40,593 nt of DNA, taken from the NCBI GenBank assembly GCA_934163035.1, contig CAKPJX010000012.1, forward strand, positions 1 to 40,593. The letters run 5' to 3'. Made by a program: the position numbers and the translations under genes. The stretch comes from an uncultured Bacilli bacterium. Lineage in GTDB: Bacteria > Bacillota_I > Bacilli_A > RF39 > UBA660. A model generated the notes under the pieces. It did no database searches. It worked only from the letters and a program-made list of their open reading frames with translations, and was not told where the DNA came from. This document shows, piece after piece, positions 32,627 through 39,391 of this stretch (position 1 is its first letter; the number at the start of each line of letters is the position of its first letter).

Positions 32627-33514
32627 TTATTTTATATTCTTCCATATGAAGTATGTTGCTGCAGCAAGCGCTAGAAGAAAAATTATTGTTGCAATTATTT
32701 TAAAAGCTAGTGGCACTTTTTTCTCTGCAAATTCATCATCCATTTCAAAGTCTTTATCTGATAAATCCATGCTTCTTGTATAAAAGTCATTATCTGCACC
32801 TTTTAATGATCCTGTTGCTTCTTGATCTTTTTTTTCTTTTACTGCTTTTATCTTTTCTAGTTGGTCTTTGTCTAGAACCTCCTTAGATAAAGATAAATCG
32901 TTTTCTTTAATAGCCTCTTCTTTTTGAGCTTCTACTTTATCTAGGACGCTAGTAGCCATTAATTCACTAAGTAAATCAACACTTGTCTCCCTAGATATTT
33001 CTCCAGCAAGAGTTTTTGATGTTATAGTATTAATTAATTCTTTTATTTCTTCTTCATCATTTTTAAAGGCTCTACTTATTCTTTCTTTTTGATATTTTTC
33101 CAATTCTTCTTTTGATAGGGATGTTAAAATATTATAGCTTTCATCCTTTAATTTTCTCTTTTCTTCTTTTCCGTCATTAACAGTTCTATTTTTATGAGCA
33201 TCTTCTAGTACTCTATTAATATCATAAATTCTATTTTCACGGTCTTGATACAAATACTTGAAATTTTCTAAATCCTTTTTTTCTTTCTTAGGTATAGAGG
33301 GTGTAGCATACTCTTTCACTCTATGATATCCTTCTCTTGTTGTTACTTGTGTATTTATATCATTTATTTCATAGGCATTAGCATTAGTGACATCAGTAAT
33401 ATTAGTATATCTTGTATTGCTCCCTATATTTTGATATAGTTCTTTGTTTTTTACAGAGCGGCTTAGTTCTTTACTACTACTTGGGTCTTTATAACGATCC
33501 ATTCTGCTTGCCAT
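32627..33514 (-). CDS. Tail-anchored charged helical protein
   Basis: The protein has 295 residues. A long soluble, highly charged region (many KEE/KDQ patterns, probable coiled coil at 90-240, e.g. LSKEELEKYQKERISRAFKN) is followed by a single C-terminal helix FKIIATIIFLLALAAATYFI and a short KNIK tail. This suggests a tail-anchored cytoplasmic protein. The N-terminus has DRYKDPSSSKELSRS. AAGGTG lies 5 nt before the ATG. It precedes the repeat-rich membrane protein by 47 nt on the same strand, so the pair may form an operon. Family not recognised. Confidence 0.7.
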   Translation of the reverse strand: MASRMDRYKDPSSSKELSRSVKNKELYQNIGSNTRYTNITDVTNANAYEINDINTQVTTREGYHRVKEYATPSIPKKEKKDLENFKYLYQDRENRIYDINRVLEDAHKNRTVNDGKEEKRKLKDESYNILTSLSKEELEKYQKERISRAFKNDEEEIKELINTITSKTLAGEISRETSVDLLSELMATSVLDKVEAQKEEAIKENDLSLSKEVLDKDQLEKIKAVKEKKDQEATGSLKGADNDFYTRSMDLSDKDFEMDDEFAEKKVPLAFKIIATIIFLLALAAATYFIWKNIK

Positions 33515-33584
33515 TTTATCACCTTCTTACTTTATAAATATTTTAGCATAATTTGTATAAAAACAAAAGAGGATTGAATACTGC

Positions 33585-33613
33585 TTTACGTAAAGAGTTT
33601 TTTAGGTTATAAT
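33585..33613 (+). promoter_or_regulatory. Promoter of the ferredoxin gene
   Basis: TTTACG (33585-33590), a 17-nt spacer and TATAAT (33608-33613), 24 nt before the start codon. The -35 is imperfect. Confidence 0.65.
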
Positions 33614-33636
33614 TGATAAATGAAAGGAATGATATT

Positions 33637-33825
33637 ATGAAAGTTGAAGTTAATAGAGATGCTTGCATCGGATGTGGAGCTTGTGCTGCTATATGTGACG
33701 ATGTATTTGAAATTGATGATGAAGGATTATCTGAAGTAAAAGATGGAGAAATTAGTGAAGATTTAGAAGATGCTGTTAAGGAAGCAAGAGATGCTTGTCC
33801 AACTGAGGCAATTTCTGTTCAATAA
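33637..33825 (+). CDS. [4Fe-4S] ferredoxin
   Basis: The protein has 62 residues from the ATG after GAAAGGAATG. The single-cluster ferredoxin pattern is complete: C10-I-G-C13-G-A-C16 and C54-P near the C-terminus, with an extra C20. The remainder is strongly acidic, typical of a soluble electron carrier. It would pass low-potential electrons to oxidoreductases in the cytoplasm. It stands alone on the plus strand among minus-strand genes, with its own promoter and a terminator shared with the convergent rRNA pseudouridine synthase. Confidence 0.95.
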   Translation: MKVEVNRDACIGCGACAAICDDVFEIDDEGLSEVKDGEISEDLEDAVKEARDACPTEAISVQ

Positions 33826-33826
33826 A

Positions 33827-33856
33827 AAATTAGCTTTATGAGAGCTAATTTTTTTA
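33827..33856. terminator. Bidirectional terminator between ferredoxin and rluB-like gene
   Basis: The 9-bp stem AAATTAGCT/AGCTAATTT with a 7-nt loop has A and T runs on both sides, right after the ferredoxin stop and overlapping the stop of the convergent gene. Confidence 0.88.
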
Positions 33857-34573
33857 TTCACTTTTTAGGCTATAAACTTTTTTTATTTCTTTTGGAGTTA
33901 GTTTTCTATACTCTCCAGATTGAAGGTTTTTTAAATCAAAGAAACCTTCTTTTTCTCTTTTTAATTTTAAGACTTCAAGGCCTACCTTAGAAAACATTTT
34001 CTTAACTTGGTGATTTTTTCCTTCACAAATACTTATTTGAACCATGCATGTGTTACTTTTAAGATCCACTTTTTTTAACTTTACTCTTTGTGCTTTAACA
34101 ATGATACCATCATCTATTTCAATACCACTTTTTAAGGCATCAACAGCCTCTTTTTTTAGAATACCTTTTATTTTAGCAATATATACTTTTTCTATATTAC
34201 TTTTTGGATGCATTAATATATTAGCAAATTCTCCATCATTTGTTAAAAGCAAAAGTCCTGTTGTATCATAGTCTAGTCTTCCAACTGGATAGATTCTAGC
34301 ATTTGTAGGTATTAAATCAACTACTGTTTTTCTAGAATGTTCATCTTTAGTTGTAGTTAGAACTCCTCGTGGTTTATTTAATATATAGTATTCTTTAACC
34401 TCTTTTGAGATTGGTTCATTATTCACCATTATTTTATCTTTATCTGATACTTTAGTACCTAATTCAGTTACCACTTGATCATTTACTTTTACTTTGCCAT
34501 TTATAATTAACTCTTCAGCTTTTCTTCTTGATGCTATACCACTTTGAGCTATTACTTTTTGTAGTCTTTCCAT
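33854..34573 (-). CDS. rluB: RsuA/RluB-family rRNA pseudouridine synthase
   Basis: The protein has 239 residues. N-terminal S4 RNA-binding domain (ERLQKVIAQSGIASRRKAEE, LIINGKVKVNDQVV). Catalytic domain with YILNKPRGVLTT, then YPVGRLDYDTTGLLLLTNDG holding the catalytic Asp, and EGKNHQVKKMFSKVG. RluB-type enzymes modify U2605 of 23S rRNA; RluB, RluE, RluF and RsuA are hard to separate by eye, so the symbol is the commonest Bacillota assignment. GAGGTG lies 5 nt before the ATG. Monocistronic, between the ferredoxin and an aminopeptidase gene. Confidence 0.9.
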   Translation of the reverse strand: MERLQKVIAQSGIASRRKAEELIINGKVKVNDQVVTELGTKVSDKDKIMVNNEPISKEVKEYYILNKPRGVLTTTKDEHSRKTVVDLIPTNARIYPVGRLDYDTTGLLLLTNDGEFANILMHPKSNIEKVYIAKIKGILKKEAVDALKSGIEIDDGIIVKAQRVKLKKVDLKSNTCMVQISICEGKNHQVKKMFSKVGLEVLKLKREKEGFFDLKNLQSGEYRKLTPKEIKKVYSLKSE

Positions 34574-34635
34574 ATTTACACCTCGATTAATTTCTTCTAT
34601 TTAGGATTATATCATGTTAGAAGAAATTTGTCATT

Positions 34636-36012
34636 TTAAATATTACTCAAGAAAGCTATGTTACCACGATACATTTCATATATGTCAGATTTACTAGCTA
34701 CTTCAAATGGGGCATGCATGTTTAATAAGCCAATTCCACAATCTATGACATTTATATTTTTATTAGCTAAAATGTAAGCAATGGTTCCTCCACCGCCTGC
34801 ATCTACTTTACCAAGTTCAGATACTTGATATGAAACATTATTATCATCCATTATTTTTCTAAGTTTAGCTAGATATTCACAGTCAGCATCATTGCTTCCG
34901 GACTTTCCACCAGATCCTGTATACTTACAAAAAGCTAGACCATTACCAAAAAAGGAAGAATTTTTCTTATCCATTACTGTTTTATATAACGGATCATAGC
35001 CAGCATTAACATCATTTGATAACATGTACGAATTACTAAAAATTCTACCTATAGTAGTTATATCTTTTTTACCAAGTAGACTAGCTATTTCTAGAACAGC
35101 ATTTTCATAGAATGTTGAATGCATTCCCGTTGATCCAACACTACCAATTTCTTCTTTATCTACAAGAATACAACTAATTGTTTTTTCTTGTGGTGGTGTT
35201 TTTAGAAATGATTTTAGAGCAGTATAGGCACATACTCTATCATCCTGTCCATAGGCCATAATCATACTTCTATCAAGTCCACAATCTCTAGCGGCACCTG
35301 ATGGTACTATTTCAATCTCGGCTGAGATTAAGTCATCTTCTTCTATTTCATATTTATCTTTTAAAATTTTTAAAACGTTAGCCTTAACTTTTTCCTTTTC
35401 TTCACCCATTAGTGGTCTACTACTAATTAAAATATCAAGATTTTCACCCTCTATTACCTCGCTAGCTTTACTTTTTAATTGCTCCCTTGATAGATGTATT
35501 AATAAATCTGTTATGATAAAGGCTGGATCATTTTCATCCTCACCTATTTTTATTTCTATCTTTCTACCATCTTTTCTTACTACTGTACCATGAATAGAAA
35601 GTGGTATAGTAACCCATTGATATTTTTTTATGCCACCATAATAATGAGTATCAAAGTATGCAAATGGTAATTCTTCATATATAGCATTAGCTTTTACATC
35701 TAATCTAGGCGAATCAATGTGAGCACCTAATATATTCATTCCTTCTGTTATATCTTTTTTTCCTATTACAAATAAAGCTATTGCTTTGCCTCTATTATTA
35801 ACATATATTTTATCACCTGGTTCTAGGTTTTCATTAGAGGCAATTATCTTTTTTAAATCCTTAAAGCCATTTTGTTCTACCTCACTAATTATTTCTTTAA
35901 CACATTCCCTTTCTGTTTTACAATTAGTTAAAAATCTTTTATAAGACTCTGTTATTGTCTCTAATTCTTTTAGATCACTTTCTGTATATTTTTGCCAAGC
36001 ATTTTCTTTCAT
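34636..36012 (-). CDS. M18 family aspartyl aminopeptidase
   Basis: The protein has 458 residues, usual for the family. Metal and catalytic motifs: GAHIDSPRLDVKAN (first zinc His), GQDDRVCAYTALKSF, VDKEEIGSVGSTGM (Glu-Glu pair), SNDVNAGYDPLY, GKVDAGGGGTIAYILA and the final GIGLLNMHAPFEVASK. M18 enzymes are cytoplasmic di-zinc peptidases forming tetrahedral dodecamers; they release N-terminal acidic or other residues from peptides. GGAGAGTG precedes the ATG. Appears monocistronic. Assignment to M18 is firm; substrate preference is not decided. Confidence 0.94.
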   Translation of the reverse strand: MKENAWQKYTESDLKELETITESYKRFLTNCKTERECVKEIISEVEQNGFKDLKKIIASNENLEPGDKIYVNNRGKAIALFVIGKKDITEGMNILGAHIDSPRLDVKANAIYEELPFAYFDTHYYGGIKKYQWVTIPLSIHGTVVRKDGRKIEIKIGEDENDPAFIITDLLIHLSREQLKSKASEVIEGENLDILISSRPLMGEEKEKVKANVLKILKDKYEIEEDDLISAEIEIVPSGAARDCGLDRSMIMAYGQDDRVCAYTALKSFLKTPPQEKTISCILVDKEEIGSVGSTGMHSTFYENAVLEIASLLGKKDITTIGRIFSNSYMLSNDVNAGYDPLYKTVMDKKNSSFFGNGLAFCKYTGSGGKSGSNDADCEYLAKLRKIMDDNNVSYQVSELGKVDAGGGGTIAYILANKNINVIDCGIGLLNMHAPFEVASKSDIYEMYRGNIAFLSNI

Positions 36013-36070
36013 TTAATCACTCTCCTTTTTATAGTATGGCTAGTTTTTTTATTTATAAAATTTTATTTTC

Positions 36071-36097
36071 ACCGTTTTAAATTATTTTCATATGATA
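36071..36097 (+). promoter_or_regulatory. Candidate sporulation-type (sigma-K/E-like) promoter
   Basis: AC at 36071-36072 and CATATGATA at 36089-36097, 16 nt apart, fit the AC / CATAnnnTA layout of sigma-K promoters. A sigma-A reading (TATGAT) is possible too. The short distance to the start (18 nt) weakens the case. Confidence 0.3.
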
Positions 36098-36115
36098 AGA
36101 TGAGGATGTGATTTT

Positions 36116-36403
36116 ATGTATACACGTAATTATAATATGCCTAACAACATGTATAGAACTAGTCAAACTCCAACTGGATACACTTCATATACAGCTGATG
36201 ATGGAGAAAGATTTTTCTGGGCACCATTTGTTGTAGGTGGTCTTGCTGGTACTGCTTTAGGCTATGGTATCGCTAATAACAATCAAATTAATAATGGTAA
36301 TAAACCTTGTTGTAGTGGTGGATTCTATCCTATATATCCTACTCCATACTATAGTCCTTATCCTAATAATTTTTCTAGTTTCAACAATAATTACTTCTAT
36401 TAA
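36116..36403 (+). CDS. Small Tyr/Asn/Pro-rich protein, possibly spore associated
   Basis: The protein has 95 residues. The N-terminus is rich in Asn, Tyr and Thr; the middle has a glycine-rich hydrophobic stretch FFWAPFVVGGLAGTALGYGI, then a CC pair and a tail rich in Pro, Tyr and Asn (YPIYPTPYYSPYPNNFSS). Small proteins with an FxPF-x-GGLAG core and a Tyr/Pro-rich tail occur among spore-surface or sporulation-induced proteins of Bacilli; this is a resemblance, not a domain match. GAGGATG lies 6-7 nt before the ATG. It stands alone on the plus strand, convergent with the KinB-like kinase. Confidence 0.7.
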   Translation: MYTRNYNMPNNMYRTSQTPTGYTSYTADDGERFFWAPFVVGGLAGTALGYGIANNNQINNGNKPCCSGGFYPIYPTPYYSPYPNNFSSFNNNYFY

Positions 36404-36417
36404 AATTTTCTAATTTT

Positions 36418-37644
36418 TTATAATGGCAATTTTATGGTAACCGTAGTACCTCTTCCTAATGTTGACTTATAGTTTAATTCTCCATTATGAAGGGATACAA
36501 TTTCTTTACAGAGAACAGTACCTAAACCATTGCCATTATTTTTTGTTGTATAAAATATTTCATAAATTTTTTCTAAAGTATCTTTTGACATACCAATACC
36601 ATTATCTTTAATAATTATTTTTACCAAATTAGTAAACTTTTTAACTGACACCTCAACTTTTATTGGTTCTTTTTCTTTTTTTGCTTCTAGGGAATTTTTA
36701 ATAATATTTATTAAGACTTGTTTAATTTTAGTATAATCGAGACTTATATATAATTCATCTTCAATAGTATTTAAAACTAGTGTATCTTTATTCTTTCTAA
36801 ATAAAGGTGTTAATACTTCAATAGTCTCTTCTAAAAGAAGATTTAAATCCACTTCTTCTTTATTTAATGTTTTTAATTTACTTAAACTTGAAAAATCGTT
36901 GATAACTTCAAGAGCTCTTTCTATTTCACTTGATATTATTGGTAAATATTTATTAACATTTCTATTATTATTTTTATCAAGCATTTCTAAATAGCCTTTA
37001 CATACTGTTATAGGATTTTTCAATTCATGAGTTAATTTTGATAAAGACTGATACAGCTTTTGTTCTTTTTTTGTCTCTTTTAGAAGAATATTTAAATTAG
37101 TTATTTCTTCTGATTTTTTATATATATAAATTATTAGATGCGTAAAAATTATAAGTAAAGTAGTTGGTATAAGTGCTGTTAATAAATTATTTAAAAAGTT
37201 ATTACTTGGATTAATAGTAGTATATATGTAATAAGCATTAAAGAATGATTTTATACTTACTAGTCCATTGATCATATTTTTGTTATTTTTGCTAAGTTTG
37301 TATACTAGAAAGTATAATATGTATTCTATGAGTAGTAAATAAATATTTATATTCAGATATATATTATAATATAAAATTAAAATGATGGATATTAAGATAG
37401 CTGTTTTGGTATGTTTCTTTAAATAAGCTATTATCAAAGTGGCACTTGATAAGATTGATATATATTTTTCTTCTATTAATCCATATCTAATTACAATAAA
37501 TAATGAAGATATGAGAGCTATATCAAGTATATAATTTTCTTCTTTTAAGTCCATATTTTTTACATGGGTAATATATAAAAAATAGACAGCTAGAGGAAAA
37601 AGAAGAAGAATGCTACTCATTATTATTTTATCAATATTAAGCAT
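36418..37644 (-). CDS. Membrane sensor histidine kinase, KinB-like
   Basis: The protein has 408 residues from the ATG six bases after GAGGTG. About six membrane helices (residues ~8-175) with very short loops are followed by a linker helix. H-box LSKLTHELKNPITVCKGYLE with His at ~206; N box IKQVLINIIKNSLEAKKEK; G1 IKDNGIGMSKDTLEKIYEIF; G2 NNGNGLGTVLCKEIVSLHNG. The H-E-L-K-N-P-I-T-V-x-x-G-Y/F-x-x-x-L form is that of KinA/KinB-type kinases that feed the Spo0F-Spo0A phosphorelay. No receiver or partner regulator is adjacent, also typical of orphan sporulation kinases. Two Spo0A boxes in its promoter support the assignment. Confidence 0.88.
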   Translation of the reverse strand: MLNIDKIIMSSILLLFPLAVYFLYITHVKNMDLKEENYILDIALISSLFIVIRYGLIEEKYISILSSATLIIAYLKKHTKTAILISIILILYYNIYLNINIYLLLIEYILYFLVYKLSKNNKNMINGLVSIKSFFNAYYIYTTINPSNNFLNNLLTALIPTTLLIIFTHLIIYIYKKSEEITNLNILLKETKKEQKLYQSLSKLTHELKNPITVCKGYLEMLDKNNNRNVNKYLPIISSEIERALEVINDFSSLSKLKTLNKEEVDLNLLLEETIEVLTPLFRKNKDTLVLNTIEDELYISLDYTKIKQVLINIIKNSLEAKKEKEPIKVEVSVKKFTNLVKIIIKDNGIGMSKDTLEKIYEIFYTTKNNGNGLGTVLCKEIVSLHNGELNYKSTLGRGTTVTIKLPL

Positions 37645-37663
37645 TGTATTCACCTCTTATTTG

Positions 37664-37697
37664 AATATAATGCTTTTTTATGTCGAATTTTGTCGAA
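37664..37697 (-). promoter_or_regulatory. Promoter with two tandem Spo0A boxes
   Basis: TGTCGAA occurs at 37681-37687 and again at 37691-37697 (plus strand), 10 bp apart, the second preceded by TTT as in the full 0A box. A possible -10, TATATT on the minus strand, lies at 37664-37669, so the boxes cover the -35 region, as in Spo0A-activated sigma-A promoters. No consensus -35 is present. Confidence 0.75.
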
Positions 37698-37702
37698 ATA
37701 TG

Positions 37703-37737
37703 AAAAATTGACGAAATATGTCATTTTATTTCGTCAA
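37703..37737 (-). terminator. Terminator overlapping the stop codon of the EIIB-like gene
   Basis: The 11-bp perfect stem TTGACGAAATA/TATTTCGTCAA with an 8-nt loop is followed on the minus strand by TTTTT. The TGA stop falls at the 5' edge of the loop, so the last codons form the stem. Confidence 0.88.
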
Positions 37738-38026
37738 TATACTTTTTTAATTGTTTTGAGTTTGGTCCTAAAATTATTTTTAGTTGATTGTCAATCTCTA
37801 CTATTCCCTTAGCACCTAATTTTTGGATTCCTTCTTTATTGGCTTTGGAAATATCTTTTAAAGTGACTTTAAATCTCGATAAATTTGTTTCTGTACTTAT
37901 AATATTTTCTTTTCCACCTAAGAGTTCAACTAGTTTATTAAAGTCTAGGGCTGCTCCTTTTTTATTAGCTTTTAATATGGCTAATAAAACTATTATAAGC
38001 ACTATTGCTAGTAGTATATATTCCAT
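37721..38026 (-). CDS. Membrane-anchored PTS EIIB-like domain lacking the phospho-cysteine
   Basis: The protein has 101 residues from the ATG six bases after GGTG. One N-terminal helix (EYILLAIVLIIVLLAIL) is followed by a glucose-type EIIB fold: LVELLGGKENIIS, then RFKVTLKDISKANKEGIQKL and GAKGIVEIDNQLKIILGPNS. In working EIIB domains the Cys of a C-x-T-R-L-R motif accepts the phosphate. Here the matching stretch is TNLSRFKV, so the Cys is absent and the TRLR is altered. It cannot act as a sugar phosphotransferase; a binding, adaptor or sensor role is more likely. It ends with TGA inside its own terminator. No EIIC or EIIA gene nearby. Confidence 0.82.
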   Translation of the reverse strand: MEYILLAIVLIIVLLAILKANKKGAALDFNKLVELLGGKENIISTETNLSRFKVTLKDISKANKEGIQKLGAKGIVEIDNQLKIILGPNSKQLKKYIDEIK

Positions 38027-38042
38027 TTTTATCACCAATATT

Positions 38043-38101
38043 ATTATACAATATATAAATTAAAAAAGAAAGATATTTATTTTGTATTGTGGGCATAAAA
38101 T
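38043..38101. promoter_or_regulatory. Divergent promoter region between EIIB-like gene and coat genes
   Basis: On the minus strand TATAAT (38043-38048) lies 17 nt upstream of the EIIB-like start. On the plus strand CATAAAAT (38094-38101), 76 nt before the first coat gene, resembles a sigma-E/K -10; AGATATT upstream could be a sigma-E -35, but its spacing is slightly long. Tentative. Confidence 0.35.
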
Positions 38102-38176
38102 AATATAGGTATTTATAAACACCAAAGTAAAAGTTTTGAATACTTTATATTAGAAATAGATAAAGAGGTGGATATT

Positions 38177-38560
38177 ATGGCTTTAAATCGTTGCATTAAA
38201 AACCTATTAAAGCTTATTTGTTTATTACAAGATAATTCTAATAATAATTGTCCTACTGATGACGGATGTACTAAACCATTTTTAGGTCCTACTGCTAATT
38301 GTATTTGCTATAACACTAGGGTTGTTACTTTATATAATAAAAGAGGTACTTTATTTACAGTTAGTTATTTAGATGATAGTGGTAATATTCAGACTAGTTC
38401 TTTATTTAGAGTTGAAAAAGTTGATGGCGATTGCGCAACTTTATTAATTTTAAGTGAAGAGGATAATAATTATTTATCTACTAATAAATATATAACAGTT
38501 AATATAGGATGTATATGTGCTATTAAATGTATTGAAGATGTAGTAGTTTCAAATATATAG
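38177..38560 (+). CDS. CotY/CotZ-like spore coat protein 1
   Basis: The protein has 127 residues from the ATG six bases after AGAGGTG; the in-frame GTG belongs to the ribosome site. Cysteine-rich. CotY/CotZ family pattern: an N-terminal helix with KNLLKLICLLQD, then NTRVVTLYNKRGTLFTVSY, SSLFRVEKVDGDCATLLIL and the closing YITVNIGCICAIKCIEDV. In Bacillus, CotY and CotZ form disulfide-linked lattices in the crust or exosporium of the spore. It is followed 16 nt later by a second member, clearly one operon. Expected to be made late in sporulation in the mother cell. Confidence 0.85.
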   Translation: MALNRCIKNLLKLICLLQDNSNNNCPTDDGCTKPFLGPTANCICYNTRVVTLYNKRGTLFTVSYLDDSGNIQTSSLFRVEKVDGDCATLLILSEEDNNYLSTNKYITVNIGCICAIKCIEDVVVSNI

Positions 38561-38576
38561 AAAGGAGGTTGTAGAT

Positions 38577-38975
38577 ATGAATTGTGGTGAAGAAAAAAGA
38601 AGTTGCGGTTGTATCGGAGAGGTATTAGGAAAAATTCTTGCTCTTCAAAAACAGAATTTTGATAATGAAAGTTACTCAGGCTGTGATAAGCCTTATTTAG
38701 GACCTGTTTGTAATAGTGTCTGCTACAACACAAGACCAATAACACTATATAATTGTTGTACTGGCACACCTTGGAGCTTTCCTTATACTATAAATGATGC
38801 TACAAATAATTCAACAGTATTTAGAGTTGAGGCTATTGACGATTGCTGCTGTACATGTAGAATTTTATACTTGGATAATGAAAGATATTTAAGTACTAAT
38901 GAATTCTTTACTATAGATCTTAACTGTGTCGGAGCAATACAATGTCTTCCAGATACATTTGTTGAATTGTGCTAA
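38577..38975 (+). CDS. CotY/CotZ-like spore coat protein 2
   Basis: The protein has 132 residues with 16-17 cysteines. AAAGGAGG lies 8 nt before the ATG. It aligns by eye with the preceding gene: CDKPYLGPVCNSVCYNTRPI against CTKPFLGPTANCICYNTRVV, STVFRVEAIDDCCCTCRILY, and FTIDLNCVGAIQCLPDTFVE. The FRVE-x-V/I-D-D-C and TVDLNCFCAIQCL-type ends are family hallmarks of CotY/CotZ. Relative to copy 1 it has more cysteines and an extra N-terminal CGCIG, so it may be the main cross-linking partner. Terminated by a hairpin shared with the convergent small gene. Confidence 0.87.
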   Translation: MNCGEEKRSCGCIGEVLGKILALQKQNFDNESYSGCDKPYLGPVCNSVCYNTRPITLYNCCTGTPWSFPYTINDATNNSTVFRVEAIDDCCCTCRILYLDNERYLSTNEFFTIDLNCVGAIQCLPDTFVELC

Positions 38976-38976
38976 T

Positions 38977-39013
38977 AAAAAGAAGGTTGTATTAAAAGTT
39001 ACAATCTTCTTTT
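38977..39013. terminator. Bidirectional terminator between coat gene 2 and small minus-strand gene
   Basis: The stem AAAAGAAGgTTGTA / TACAAtCTTCTTTT with an 8-nt loop (one mismatch) is flanked by A and T runs. Confidence 0.8.
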
Positions 39014-39305
39014 ATTTGTTTATTTTTATATCTATTATATCTACTAGAGGAATTATGTCATTATCAAGTGTTACTACATTGTTTTTGGTTTTAGTTATTA
39101 GACTTGTATTGTAAGTTTTATACTTGGTAGTTAAGGTGACTGGTATATTGTAGGCATATCCCATGCCATTAAATATAGTATCCAGTGTATCTTCAATATT
39201 ATTAGTTTGGTATGCTGTGTTTTCACTTTTTAAATAACATACTGTTTTGTTGTTATTAATAGTTTTTCTAATACTATTTTGGTATATTTTAGGTAATTTT
39301 TTCAT
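39012..39305 (-). CDS. Small protein of unknown function
   Basis: The protein has 97 residues. AAAGGAG lies 8 nt before the ATG, a strong signal for a real gene. Contains KKLPKIYQNSIRKTINNNKT, a central GMGYAYNIPVTLTTKYKTYN and a strand-rich end (NNVVTLDNDIIPLVDIIDIK) that could form a small beta barrel. No membrane segment. I do not recognise the family. Placed between coat genes and a SEDS gene, divergent from the latter; a sporulation link is only suggested by neighbourhood. Confidence 0.6.
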   Translation of the reverse strand: MKKLPKIYQNSIRKTINNNKTVCYLKSENTAYQTNNIEDTLDTIFNGMGYAYNIPVTLTTKYKTYNTSLITKTKNNVVTLDNDIIPLVDIIDIKINK

Positions 39306-39391
39306 AATATTTTCTCCTTTATATATTTTATGAGTTTTAAAAATAAAAATTGCTTAATTTTCACATAATATAAAAGAAGGATCTGATTAAT

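Noticed and set aside
38470..38769. Minus-strand open frame of 99 codons across the coat genes
   Set aside because: It is antisense to two well-supported coat proteins, has no ribosome site and no family features.
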